From positions 1 to 64,000 of the forward strand of contig NZ_LQAQ01000078.1 of assembly GCF_001583495.1 (NCBI RefSeq): a DNA stretch of 64,000 nt, in the 5' to 3' direction. This document shows positions 25,274-34,505 of this stretch, in pieces. Every line of letters begins with the position of its first letter. The first letter of the stretch is position 1. The notes beneath the pieces are model-generated. The model was not told the DNA's origin, made no database searches, and worked only from the letters and a program-made list of their open reading frames with translations. The DNA comes from Flammeovirga sp. SJP92 (GTDB taxonomy: Bacteria; Bacteroidota; Bacteroidia; Cytophagales; Flammeovirgaceae). The position numbers were made by a program, and so were the translations under genes.

Positions 25274-25948
25274 ATGCCAACAAATACCCAAAATCAGACT
25301 AATTTTGATATTATTAAACAGTTAAACTATCATCAAGAAAACAATCAAGTGTTTTTTAATGAACATGATGGTGGTAACGAAAAAGAGTTTGCGTTTGTAA
25401 AACAAGTCTTTCATTTCGCAAACCAGAACCCGGAAGTCATTAAAGATTACTGTAGGACTAATACCTTGTCCTATTTTGCGAGTAATCAATGGGTCTACAG
25501 TGCGGTGACATCTAAAGAGGGCTCTCAATGGCACACATTTATTTTTGAGGAAATAAAACGAGTTGTAGGTCTAGTGAATAATCAAGACGTTGAGCTCGAT
25601 GCACTTTCCCAACTTTGGGGAATAAGTACTTTGGAAATCTATTATGACAATCATGATCTGTACAATGAAATCATGGAATTTATGACTGTACATCTTGACC
25701 TAAGAAAAGGAGAAGATTACAATGTACTATTTCTAAAACTGATGGACTTCCTTGTCAGAGGTCATGATGAAAATGAGTTCAAAGATTTCTCTAGATCAGA
25801 ACGTTGGTTAAAACGGTTGGTATTTTTTGCCAATAAAAGTCCTTTAAAAATTAAACTTCAAGCTAGAGAAGTATTAGAAACTGTAGGTTATCAATATGGA
25901 GTCGCCTCACTTTCTTTGATGGAAAACCTGAAGAAGTGTTTTATTTAA
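25274..25948 (+). CDS. Unknown cytoplasmic protein, paralogue of the gene at 24262
   Basis: This 224-residue protein has the same architecture and conserved blocks as its upstream paralogue (EGSQWHTFIFEEIKRVV, IYYDNHDLYNE, HDENEFKDFSRSERW, FFANKSPLKIKLQAR). It diverges most in the N-terminal 40 residues, where it is closer to the short copy at 23927. The 328-base gap upstream suggests its own promoter. Function is unknown. Confidence 0.7.
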   Translation: MPTNTQNQTNFDIIKQLNYHQENNQVFFNEHDGGNEKEFAFVKQVFHFANQNPEVIKDYCRTNTLSYFASNQWVYSAVTSKEGSQWHTFIFEEIKRVVGLVNNQDVELDALSQLWGISTLEIYYDNHDLYNEIMEFMTVHLDLRKGEDYNVLFLKLMDFLVRGHDENEFKDFSRSERWLKRLVFFANKSPLKIKLQAREVLETVGYQYGVASLSLMENLKKCFI

Positions 25949-25987
25949 GAGCAATAAAATACTGACCTGTTTTGATAGAATGTGTAA

Positions 25988-26024
25988 AAACAAAGGATCT
26001 AACTTCATGCTAGATCCTTTGTTT
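25988..26024. terminator. Bidirectional terminator between convergent genes
   Basis: AAACAAAGGATCTA (25988-26001) and TAGATCCTTTGTTT (26011-26024) pair perfectly over 14 bp with a 9-nt loop, between the plus-strand paralogue and the minus-strand barrel gene. Confidence 0.82.
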
Positions 26025-26051
26025 ATTATAACAGAAATTGAACACCTTTAC

Positions 26052-26768
26052 CTAAAAACAAATCCCCATATTGATACTATAGCTGAAGTAATTGGTGTTG
26101 GTGGACAATTTGTAAAACTCATGTCCTAGAGAAAGGTAAGCAGAAGCATTTTTGTAATAACGGTATTTTACACCTACAGAGGGATTAAAGACAAAAACAT
26201 TTGCTTTGTATTCATGCTCACTATTGGAGGAAATAGAACCATAACCAGACTCAAAACCTAAAAAAGGACGTAATTTTGTTTTAGTTATATCAACTCTAAA
26301 AGAGCCAAGAAGGGAAACCATTTGTTCTTCTGCGGGTGTATTTTGAAATGTGTTATACCCAATACCCGCACCAATTTGTAACATAGGTAAAGCATAGAAT
26401 TGTAATAACCCTTTCAATTTTATATGGTGAGCATTACTCTCTGATGTAGAACGATAGGCTTTTCCTAATTCTATGGCAATGCCCATTTTCTTTGCCCTTT
26501 CTTCAGCAGTAAATCTAAAATGATTCAAAGGGTATCTTTTATCATTCTGTGTTACTTTTTGAATGTCTTTCATCAGACAGATGGAATTATGGCCGTTTGC
26601 ATTCACTACCTCGATGTATTTCATATTATGTTCGGAAATCACTTTGCCCGAAATAATCCCCCCGGTTTTAAGGTAAATATTTACAGTGTCTGCTATCTGA
26701 GCATAAGAGCATAACTGGGTACACAAAATGAAATAAAAGAGAGAAAAAATAAATTTGAAGTTTGTCAT
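26052..26768 (-). CDS. Outer-membrane beta-barrel protein, unknown function
   Basis: The protein has 238 residues with a signal peptide ending CSYAQ (24). Residues 25-75 form a small beta domain (VNIYLKTGGIISGKVIS to IQKVTQ). From about residue 100 the alternating amphipathic strands (LLQFYALPMLQIGAGIGYNTF, VGVKYRYYKNASAYLSLGHEFY) and the terminal Phe (NMGICF) are typical of a small outer-membrane barrel. A role in envelope structure or uptake is possible, but no family was recognised. Confidence 0.65.
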   Translation of the reverse strand: MTNFKFIFSLFYFILCTQLCSYAQIADTVNIYLKTGGIISGKVISEHNMKYIEVVNANGHNSICLMKDIQKVTQNDKRYPLNHFRFTAEERAKKMGIAIELGKAYRSTSESNAHHIKLKGLLQFYALPMLQIGAGIGYNTFQNTPAEEQMVSLLGSFRVDITKTKLRPFLGFESGYGSISSNSEHEYKANVFVFNPSVGVKYRYYKNASAYLSLGHEFYKLSTNTNYFSYSINMGICF

Positions 26769-27031
26769 ATGTTTGCTGTTCTATATAATAACATACAAAA
26801 TTAAATTTTTGTAATTGCATATCTTAGTATTACTTTACTTTTTTTGTACATGAATGAAATTGAAGAAAAGGCATTACGGTGTTTTGTTATTAATCTGTTC
26901 AATTACAATAGTAAAGAGGGTGATATTTTTTCAATTTAGTGGGAGAAATTAAATAATCGTTGTATTGATATTTTTTTTGTCTGTTGTCCATTGAAACCTA
27001 TCCTATTTTTGATTCGAAATGAATTGAAATT

Positions 27032-29626
27032 ATGAAGAAAGACATTACTCCGCTATTATTTTTTAGTTTACTGCTATCACTGTTTTTACTGAATACTATT
27101 GAGGCACAAAACAGTAATACTACTTTTTTTAAAAAGATAAGAGATGAAAAGGTGGTTTCCGATCCTTCTATAGTATGGAAGAATTTCGGCCCAGGTATGT
27201 CAGGCTACTGTGAAGAGTTCTGGTGCCATCCGACAGATCCTAAAGTGATGTTTATGGGACCAGATATGCATGTAACTTTTGGTACTTGGGATGGAGGTGA
27301 ATCATGGCACACTGTAAAAGATTCTGATGGTATGGGTTATGATTTAGAACGTACTCATGATATTCAATTCTCAAAAAACAATCCTAATTTTGGTGTTGCT
27401 ATTGAAAGACAAGGTGGTGTGTACCTTTCAGAAGATAGAGGAAGGTCTTGGAAGCTGGTGGCTGATATTGAAAAAGCATATACCAAATTGGCTATTGATC
27501 CCATAGATGATCAAACGTGGTATATTGGTGCAGGTGATTTCTGGAATGTAAAAAACAATCATAGAGCTTTAAATAACCTTCAAGGAATACAACATAATAG
27601 AGCCAACTATGGTCATATCTTAAAGACAACTAACGGAGGGAAATCCTTCAAAAAAATAGCTACTTCAATTGCTAACGATCTGGATGTAGGAAGAATTATC
27701 ATTCATCCCACAAAGCCCCACTTAATTTGGATTGCTACAAATCATGGTGTTTTCAAAAGTAAGAATGCAGGGAAGTCTTGGAAAGCTTGTGGAAACGGAT
27801 TACCTAACAACTTACCAAGAGACATGACAGGACACTATGATGAAAAAAGTGGAACATTTACGTTATTATTAGTTGAACAGACATTTTATACTGAGGAGAA
27901 TAAATCAGTTACAGCAAAGGGCGGAGTTTATAAGAGTAATGATTTAGGGAATAACTGGGAAGATATTACAGGCAATTTATATTTCGATTTAAATAAGATT
28001 TCCTTCACTGCCGAACATGATCGCTTTCATAGAGCGATGGGTTATTGGTTTGGTATTTCAAAGAAAGAAGCAAAGCAAAAGTTTACCGTTTTACCACAAA
28101 AGACACTTTCAGTATTTAATCGTATAGTTGTGAACCCTCTAGATGCAAATGAAATTCATGTTGCTTTTAATAAAAAGCATGATTTTACGTTTGGTCCTGG
28201 TGATTTATGGTCTACAAAAGATGGAGGGAAAACTTGGATTGTAAGTGCAAGGCAAGGGAAGTATTGGTTAGAAAATAAAAATAAAGCGTATTGGACACAA
28301 AGAAATAATCCTACAGGAACAAATGTGAAATTTGCACATTTACAACATTATATGGATTTAGAACCTGCCCGTTCCGGCAATAGAATGTTGGCGGTGAATT
28401 CATTAGGGGAGTTGTTTATTGGAATCGATCAGCAGACATTGAAATCTACAGATCATGGAGCAAGCTGGATTCAGATTGACGACGATGAAACCGCCGCTGG
28501 AAGTCAACAATGGATAGGAAGAGGAGGAAGCAATTTGCCAGGTCGTTTTATGTTGCTGGAAACAGGAATTCCACAGCGTAGATTACTTTGTAGTGGTGAA
28601 CATGGGCTATGGGAAACTACAAGTATTGGCAATTGGAAAGACAATCAGGCAGTCGCAGTTCAGCAGTTGGAAGGGCAGGTAAATCATTTTGGGATGCATT
28701 CCGTTTCTACGGTGGCCGTTCACCCCAAAGATCCAAATATTGTTTACATTTTAGGGTGGCGACAAAGCCATAGAGGAAAACTTCGACGATCAATTGATGG
28801 CGGAAAAAGTTGGGAGAATATTGCTGCAATTTTTGATTCGAATAGCCCATTACACAAAAAATTAGCATCTCAAAACTCATTGACAATTGATCCTGAAAAT
28901 CCAGATAACATGTACTTCTGTGCCACTTATCAGATGATTTCTGAAGTAAGTGCGGGTAAAGGACCAAAATTAACCAAAGGTGAGTATGGTTTTTATAGAT
29001 CAAAAGATGGTGGTTATACTTGGGAAGTTAGTAATAAAGGAATTGATCATAAAGGAGCGAGTATCAGAAGAATCATTATAGATCCCGATCAGTCCACTAC
29101 TTTATATGCAGCAGCTAATGATAATAATGGAGGTCTCTTTAAGTCAATAGATAAAGGGAGCAATTGGAAGAAAATGTCAATTCCTTCAGAGATAAAAGCC
29201 GTTAATAATGTATACATAGATAGAAATACAAAACACATTTTTATTACAGCAGGAAGAAGAACCGGAGAGTACAATGAGGGTGGTGTTTGGAAAAGCGAGG
29301 ACAAGGGTAAAACATGGAAAAAGATATTCAGTGCTCCATTTGTATGGCAAGCGGAAACTTCACCTATAAACCCAGAATTGATGGTGATTAGTGTAGCGGG
29401 ACAGGCAGGGGCAAAAAAAGATAGTTTTAAAAATCCTGGTGTTTACTTATCCAATAATGGAGGTGAAACATGGAAGAAAATTAATAAAGGACTAGGGCAA
29501 CCTAATAAAATTGTAGATGTGAAACCAGACCCATATAATGAAAATGTACTTTGGTGCGCATCATGGGGATGTGGGTGGTACATCACCTATTTAAATGATG
29601 ATAAAAATGGCTGGCTTACTCAATAG
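27032..29626 (+). CDS. Secreted double beta-propeller with many Asp-box repeats, possible new glycosidase
   Basis: The 864-residue protein has a signal peptide ending TIEAQ (26). About a dozen Asp-box motifs (S/T-x-D/N-x-G-x-S/T-W: TWDGGESW, SEDRGRSW, SKNAGKSW, STKDGGKTW, STDHGASW, SIDGGKSW, SKDGGYTW, SIDKGSNW, SEDKGKTW, SNNGGETW) are spread over its whole length. This fits two beta-propellers, as in GH74 xyloglucanases or the Vps10 group. I cannot place it in GH74 with confidence and see no sialidase Arg triad. It has no T9SS tail. It heads a closely spaced operon of secreted proteins next to galactan enzymes, so a glycosidase or lyase role is likely but unproven. Confidence 0.75.
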   Translation: MKKDITPLLFFSLLLSLFLLNTIEAQNSNTTFFKKIRDEKVVSDPSIVWKNFGPGMSGYCEEFWCHPTDPKVMFMGPDMHVTFGTWDGGESWHTVKDSDGMGYDLERTHDIQFSKNNPNFGVAIERQGGVYLSEDRGRSWKLVADIEKAYTKLAIDPIDDQTWYIGAGDFWNVKNNHRALNNLQGIQHNRANYGHILKTTNGGKSFKKIATSIANDLDVGRIIIHPTKPHLIWIATNHGVFKSKNAGKSWKACGNGLPNNLPRDMTGHYDEKSGTFTLLLVEQTFYTEENKSVTAKGGVYKSNDLGNNWEDITGNLYFDLNKISFTAEHDRFHRAMGYWFGISKKEAKQKFTVLPQKTLSVFNRIVVNPLDANEIHVAFNKKHDFTFGPGDLWSTKDGGKTWIVSARQGKYWLENKNKAYWTQRNNPTGTNVKFAHLQHYMDLEPARSGNRMLAVNSLGELFIGIDQQTLKSTDHGASWIQIDDDETAAGSQQWIGRGGSNLPGRFMLLETGIPQRRLLCSGEHGLWETTSIGNWKDNQAVAVQQLEGQVNHFGMHSVSTVAVHPKDPNIVYILGWRQSHRGKLRRSIDGGKSWENIAAIFDSNSPLHKKLASQNSLTIDPENPDNMYFCATYQMISEVSAGKGPKLTKGEYGFYRSKDGGYTWEVSNKGIDHKGASIRRIIIDPDQSTTLYAAANDNNGGLFKSIDKGSNWKKMSIPSEIKAVNNVYIDRNTKHIFITAGRRTGEYNEGGVWKSEDKGKTWKKIFSAPFVWQAETSPINPELMVISVAGQAGAKKDSFKNPGVYLSNNGGETWKKINKGLGQPNKIVDVKPDPYNENVLWCASWGCGWYITYLNDDKNGWLTQ

Positions 29627-29711
29627 TCAGCATTCATTGGACTTTTTATGGAATGAAGGTAAACAAAATACGGACTTCACTTTTTCCCTTTTTAAATAAA
29701 GCACACTATCT

Positions 29712-29999
29712 ATGAATAGAAGGATTACTACTCTAATTTTTTTAAGCTTACTTCCCTGCTTCGGTTGGGCACAGGATGATACTTTCTCTTCATTATTAAA
29801 GAATGAGAGCGCTTCATTAAGATATGAAATAATAGGAAATCAATTAGTGCATAGGAATACAGGTTACCTTAACTTTTTAAGTTGTTATTCCGTCTATCCT
29901 GATCAAGATATTGATTTAACATATTCACAGACAGGTGTTTATATCTGTGGATTTTCTCAACATGAGAAGATATACACCATCAAATTACTCAAAAAATAA
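29712..29999 (+). CDS. Minimal secreted protein: signal peptide plus T9SS-like sorting tail
   Basis: The 95-residue protein has a signal peptide (ending FGWAQ, 21). About 74 further residues look almost entirely like the end of a type A T9SS sorting domain: IDLTYSQTGVYICGF followed by YTIKLLKK, compared with the IDLSxLxxGIYxVxI and VKVVKK pattern of other tails in this window. There is no room for a passenger domain. It sits 85 bases after the propeller gene and 14 before the next secreted gene. It might be the detached tail of the propeller protein, or a decoy or regulatory stub. A read-through or frameshift origin is possible, but no missing frame is evident. Confidence 0.6.
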   Translation: MNRRITTLIFLSLLPCFGWAQDDTFSSLLKNESASLRYEIIGNQLVHRNTGYLNFLSCYSVYPDQDIDLTYSQTGVYICGFSQHEKIYTIKLLKK

Positions 30000-30013
30000 C
30001 AATTACTACACCG

Positions 30014-31834
30014 ATGAATAACGCAAAATTCTCCTTACTAACAGTATTATTTTTATGTATTGCCACTTTTGGTTTCAGCCAGAAGAACATACATTATGGT
30101 GAAGATTTTATTGCTTTTGAAGCAGAAGATACATCATCCCCTTTAGGGACGTGGAAATTAAGAACACCAGAAGATCCACTTTATTACAAAGGAGATGGTA
30201 TTGAGGCACTCAATCAGACTTATATTGAGTTCAGAGGTGCTTGGGCCTCTAAGGAATCTCCATTGACTTACAAATTCAAATGTCCCAAAACAGGAGATTA
30301 TAGAATGCTGATGCGCTTGTATCAACCTTTGGAAGAGGGAGAAAAAGGGGACAAGAAAAACGATATGTTTGTTCGCTTGGAAGGGAACTACACAAGTGCA
30401 ACCACTAAACCGAAGTCTGAGTTAGAAAAAGATCATAAGTTTTGGGGTAGAGGTGTAAGAGTATGGGGAACTTGTCATAGCCTAGAAATTGGTTCACATG
30501 CTCATGCAACTTATGGGTTGATAGAAGGGGAAGAGTATACCTTAGTCATGTCAGGAAGATCGGCAGGGGCTAGTATTGATTATATTTTATTCTATTTGGA
30601 TAATCCTCCAAAATCAATTAGTAATCAAGATTTAGCAGTACAGTTTCCTGAAGAATATCGACCATTTGTTGCACCGACGGCAATTAATTTAGTACAAGAG
30701 GAGATCACAAAAATAAGAAAAGGGTCGTCTTTGCAATTTGATATAGAATTGCAACCAGTAAATACAAAAAAAGAAGTGACATGGGCTTCTTCTGATAAAA
30801 ATGTATTGACAGTTGAAGATGGAAAAATAACCGCGGTGGGTGAAATTGGTACTTCAGCAACAATTACCGCCACTGCCGTAAATGGTTTGTCGACGAGTTG
30901 GACGATGACAATAGAGGAGTGGTATGCTATTGAAGTAGAAAGTATTGAGGTAACTCCTGATCCAATTGTAGTTCCAGCTACAAAAACACTCCCAATTTCT
31001 ATTGATATTCAGCCATTCGGAGCTGATCACCCTGAGGTGGAATGGAAGATAAAAGATACTTCTATTGCGACGATAGATGAAAAAGGTGTTATCACTGGCG
31101 TAGCAGAAGGGCAAACAATTTTGGTAGTGACTTCAAAAGAGAATAAAGAAATAACCACAGAAGTTGCCATTACGGTTGGTGAATATATTGAAACCTTTAT
31201 TAAATTTTCAGCAACTAATGAAGAACTATTAAATGCAAAATATGAGGTAGGTAAAGCATTGCCTGTGAAGTTTGAATATCATGCTGGTACGGGAGAGACC
31301 GTTGGTGAATCCATCAAATTAAAATTACGACATATCAAAGATGATAATGGATGGCAGGTGATGGATGATATTGCGTTAGATCTTGAAGATTATGTCGGAA
31401 CAGTCAGTGGAACAGTTGAAACAGAAATTCCATTGGAAAATATCAAGTCTGTGGAGGAAATTGCCAGTAATGAGTTCTATTATCTTTTTGTACAAATGAC
31501 CACGTCAAATGGCATTAAAAAGAGTGTTGGAGTTCAACCTATACAGATTATATCATCGGAAGATACAGATACACCTCCAGTATTAAGTACATTCCAAGTT
31601 ACGGAGGATGAAATGTCAATTTATCCCAACCCTAACACTGGAAAATTAACGATACAATCGGACCTTCATACTTCTGGTAATTTCAAGGTTTTTGATACAT
31701 ATGGCAGGTTATTAAAAGAAGGAAGTTTTATTTCTAATGTTCAGAATGATGTATCTGATCTCACAGCAGGATTTTATTATTTACATATAAAAGTGGCTTC
31801 GGGCAATGCCGTCTTTAAGTTGCTGAAAAAATAA
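30014..31834 (+). CDS. Secreted multi-domain carbohydrate-binding-like protein with T9SS tail
   Basis: The 606-residue protein has a signal peptide ending FGFSQ (23). Residues 25-200 form a CBM6/malectin-like beta sandwich (FIAFEAEDTSSPLGTW, TYIEFRGAW, YRMLMRLYQP, ASIDYILFYLD). Two bacterial Ig-like (BIG2) domains follow (about 220-300 with VTWASSDKNVLTV, about 305-390 with VEWKIKDTSIATI). Then comes a further beta domain and a type A T9SS tail (SIYPNPNTGKLTIQS to AVFKLLKK). It has no catalytic motif. It is probably exported to the cell surface to bind polysaccharide for its operon partners. It follows the stub gene by 14 bases and precedes the next gene by 7. Confidence 0.8.
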   Translation: MNNAKFSLLTVLFLCIATFGFSQKNIHYGEDFIAFEAEDTSSPLGTWKLRTPEDPLYYKGDGIEALNQTYIEFRGAWASKESPLTYKFKCPKTGDYRMLMRLYQPLEEGEKGDKKNDMFVRLEGNYTSATTKPKSELEKDHKFWGRGVRVWGTCHSLEIGSHAHATYGLIEGEEYTLVMSGRSAGASIDYILFYLDNPPKSISNQDLAVQFPEEYRPFVAPTAINLVQEEITKIRKGSSLQFDIELQPVNTKKEVTWASSDKNVLTVEDGKITAVGEIGTSATITATAVNGLSTSWTMTIEEWYAIEVESIEVTPDPIVVPATKTLPISIDIQPFGADHPEVEWKIKDTSIATIDEKGVITGVAEGQTILVVTSKENKEITTEVAITVGEYIETFIKFSATNEELLNAKYEVGKALPVKFEYHAGTGETVGESIKLKLRHIKDDNGWQVMDDIALDLEDYVGTVSGTVETEIPLENIKSVEEIASNEFYYLFVQMTTSNGIKKSVGVQPIQIISSEDTDTPPVLSTFQVTEDEMSIYPNPNTGKLTIQSDLHTSGNFKVFDTYGRLLKEGSFISNVQNDVSDLTAGFYYLHIKVASGNAVFKLLKK

Positions 31835-31841
31835 TTCTCTT

Positions 31842-33500
31842 ATGAAAACCTATTTTATTACACTGATCAGCTTTCTGATGTTTACAACATTCAGTTATGG
31901 TCAAATTAAAGTTTGGAAAACGAAAAAAGAAAAAGAGCAAATTGCTACTCCACAGTGGGTGGTAAATGATATTATTTTCAAGAGTAAGAAAAAGGTGAAA
32001 AACCCTCTTCAAAAGAATGTTTTTGCTTTTGTGCAAGATGAGGCACAAGAGACTCAAAAGATACCTTTGTTTTACAATGGAGATAATGAATGGGTTCTTC
32101 GTTATTCTAGCGGAGTTGAAGGTGTAAAACACTATTTGCTTACTTCAGAAGTGGAAGAATTAGATGGGTTGAAAGGGTTAATTCTTGTGACAGAAAATGA
32201 GAAACCGGATCGTCATGGTGGGATAGTTTTGAAGCAAAATAACCCTCGACATTTCTTCTATGAAGATGGAAAACATTACTTCAATATGGCTTTTGAGTGT
32301 GATTGGTTATTTGCATTAGATTATGGTCAAGAGGAAATTAATAAGACGAAACATCTGTTGAAGGTGCTAGAAGAGTATCAATTCAATCAAGTAGTGATGA
32401 ATGTATATTCTTATGATGTGAAATGGAAAAAGGATCCAAAACTGAAGGATTATCCTGCTTTTGAGTATGGTGGCAGAGAAGACATTTATCCTTTTCTTGG
32501 GTCAAATTCAACTCCTGATTTCAGTACTTTAAATATTGATTTTTTCAAGCATTTTGATAAAGTGATTTCCGAAATGCATGACCGTGAAATTGTATCTCAT
32601 TTGATGATTTATGTTTGGAATAAATTGGTCAATTGGCCTGAGATGAATTCAGAATCTGATAATCTCTATTATGATTACGTCATTAAAAGGTATCAAGCTT
32701 TTCCAAATATCATTTGGGATGTTTCTAAAGAAGCATTGCTATATGGCAGGGCCACAGAAGAATACATCAAAGAAAGAATTGATAGAACTCGAGACTTAGA
32801 TGCCTATGGTCGTTTGGTTTCAGTACATGATTTTGGTTTTTGTAAAAGAAATAGCGGGAAGGTGGATTTTATCTCAATGCAAAATTGGGAACACACTCTT
32901 TACCAAAATATGTTGCAAGCTAGAAACAGTTTCAAGGATAAGCCAGTATTGAATATCGAACATGGAGGGTATGAGGAAAGTCCATTTAGGGTGTTCCCAG
33001 GTGCTTATATTAATGCTGAAGCATGTTTAAGAAGAAATTATCAATGTCTATTCGCAGGAGGATACACCACGTATTATTGGCAAGGTACCTCATGGAATGT
33101 TGTAATTCACAATCCATTTGAACAGCCAGCTTCTTTCAAAAAGCCTCATTTTGAGTATTTCAAGCATATGAGAACACTTTTTGAACACTATAATTTTGAA
33201 AACTTTGTTCCTCTTTCACATCACAATTCCAGCGGGTTTAATCTCACCAACAAAAAAGATGGTGTCGTAATGATGTACACCCCAAAGGAAAATCAATGGA
33301 TTGGGGTACATAAAGTCTTGAAGAAAAATTTTGATTATTCTAAAGCTCAGCAACAGTGGTTCAACACATTGACGGGTGAATATTCAAAAAAAGAAAATTA
33401 CAACACAGAACCTTTCGATTTTTGGTATGAAAGACCATGGAAAGGGGAAGCTGATGTGATTCTGATTATATCAAATTTAAAATCTAATTCGTTAAACTAA
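31842..33500 (+). CDS. DUF5060/DUF4038-type TIM-barrel glycoside hydrolase, secreted
   Basis: The 552-residue protein has a signal peptide ending FSYGQ (21). An N-terminal Ig-like domain of the DUF5060 kind (WVVNDIIFKSKKKVKNP, then FYNGDNEWVLRY) is followed by a DUF4038/GH140-like TIM barrel (RHFFYEDGKHYFNMAFECDW). Likely catalytic residues are Glu297 in WDVSKE at the end of a strand and Glu373 in LNIEHGG, the usual two carboxylates of clan GH-A. Family members are apiosidase-like or unassigned. In this context a galactan-oligosaccharide hydrolase is a reasonable inference. It lies 7 bases after the CBM-like protein and 12 before a small secreted helical protein. Confidence 0.75.
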   Translation: MKTYFITLISFLMFTTFSYGQIKVWKTKKEKEQIATPQWVVNDIIFKSKKKVKNPLQKNVFAFVQDEAQETQKIPLFYNGDNEWVLRYSSGVEGVKHYLLTSEVEELDGLKGLILVTENEKPDRHGGIVLKQNNPRHFFYEDGKHYFNMAFECDWLFALDYGQEEINKTKHLLKVLEEYQFNQVVMNVYSYDVKWKKDPKLKDYPAFEYGGREDIYPFLGSNSTPDFSTLNIDFFKHFDKVISEMHDREIVSHLMIYVWNKLVNWPEMNSESDNLYYDYVIKRYQAFPNIIWDVSKEALLYGRATEEYIKERIDRTRDLDAYGRLVSVHDFGFCKRNSGKVDFISMQNWEHTLYQNMLQARNSFKDKPVLNIEHGGYEESPFRVFPGAYINAEACLRRNYQCLFAGGYTTYYWQGTSWNVVIHNPFEQPASFKKPHFEYFKHMRTLFEHYNFENFVPLSHHNSSGFNLTNKKDGVVMMYTPKENQWIGVHKVLKKNFDYSKAQQQWFNTLTGEYSKKENYNTEPFDFWYERPWKGEADVILIISNLKSNSLN

Positions 33501-33512
33501 ACTTTGTAAATT

Positions 33513-33881
33513 ATGAAAAAGATTATTGCGGTAACAGTATTTTTAATGATGTCTATTGTATCCTTCGCACAGGATATTCCAGTACCTGGTAAATGGGCAA
33601 AAAAGAATACAGAACAGTTCGTGGAGTTTGCTTCTAAAGAGTGGAAATTGAATGAGGAACAAAAAAGTGTAGTATATGATTATCGCTTGGACTTCATTGC
33701 TAAACGTGCTTATATCAATAAACAAAAAAAGGAAGGTACTTTAAGCCAGGAAGAAGCAAAAGCGCAGGTACAAGCAGCTCAGAAAGAAGTATCACAAGGT
33801 GTTTCAAAGTATTTGAACATCAAGGTAAAAGAATATTACCGTGTCAATAAAGCATTCAATGAAAGCAAAAGCGGTAAATAA
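33513..33881 (+). CDS. Small secreted helical protein, first of a tandem pair
   Basis: The 122-residue protein has a signal peptide ending VSFAQ (20). The rest is charged and helical with the motif WKLNEEQKSVVYDYRLDFIAKRAY, reminiscent of LTxxQ (Spy/CpxP-like) periplasmic proteins. It is about 45 percent identical to the protein at 34506, sharing PVPGKW/PAPGEW, EFASKEW/DFAGKEW, KKEG and KEYYRVN/REYYRVN. It ends the 27-33.9 kb operon. The role is unknown; periplasmic chaperone-like activity is possible. Confidence 0.7.
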   Translation: MKKIIAVTVFLMMSIVSFAQDIPVPGKWAKKNTEQFVEFASKEWKLNEEQKSVVYDYRLDFIAKRAYINKQKKEGTLSQEEAKAQVQAAQKEVSQGVSKYLNIKVKEYYRVNKAFNESKSGK

Positions 33882-34505
33882 TTTTGAGTAAGTACATTGT
33901 AAACTAATTGTTCAAATATTTATGGTTTAGAAATCAGGAGATTTCTGATGATATGTAGGGCACGAATGACGCTTACGCTTAACATTCGCGCCAGTGGGCT
34001 TTCTACCATTATTGTCTGGTAGTATTCCCCCTGGCATTGAAGGGAAAAGCGTTAAGAATTTCATGAATTAAGCTGTTTAAAAATGATTTTCTTGTTTGAG
34101 CAAAGCGAGTTTAAAATCATTTAGGCGAGTGGAATGAAATTTAGCTTTTGACTTCACAGCCTAGATTTTTTGCTTCGTTTTTCATCAATGGAAAAATGAA
34201 GAAGAAGGAAGGTTGAAAGTAGAACTTTCAAAGCTTGTAGAAATGCTGAGTGAAAGTTGATGATAATTTAGTTTACAATGTAGTAAGTGCTAAGCCTAAA
34301 ATAATTGATGTCTTAGCACTTGGTAGCGAAGCCTGTTATGCATTGACTATGTGAAGAGAATTATTGTTTATATATAAATGAATTCGCAGGTAGTAATGAA
34401 TCAGTATTCTTTTACATCTGATTTGTATATCGGGTTTCGCCTCTACTTTTCAAAATACCAAATTGACAAATTATTAATCTCATTGACATTAAATTCAACT
34501 ACATC
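33882..34505. other. Intergenic region carrying a MITE-like element
   Basis: Most of this gap is the element at 33894-34281. The remaining 220 bases before the next gene hold no gene I can support. Confidence 0.6.
33894..34281 (+). mobile_element. MITE-like element, copy 1 (intact ends, target duplication)
   Basis: This is a 388-bp element. ACATTGTAAACTAA (33894-33907) is exactly inverted at 34268-34281, giving 14-bp terminal inverted repeats. Both ends are flanked by AGTAAGT (33887-33893 and 34282-34288), a perfect 7-bp direct repeat expected of a target-site duplication. No transposase frame is present, so it would need one in trans. It lies between two tandem paralogous genes. Related copies are at 42859-43236 (opposite orientation), 49370-49541 and 47037-47229. 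Confidence 0.8.
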
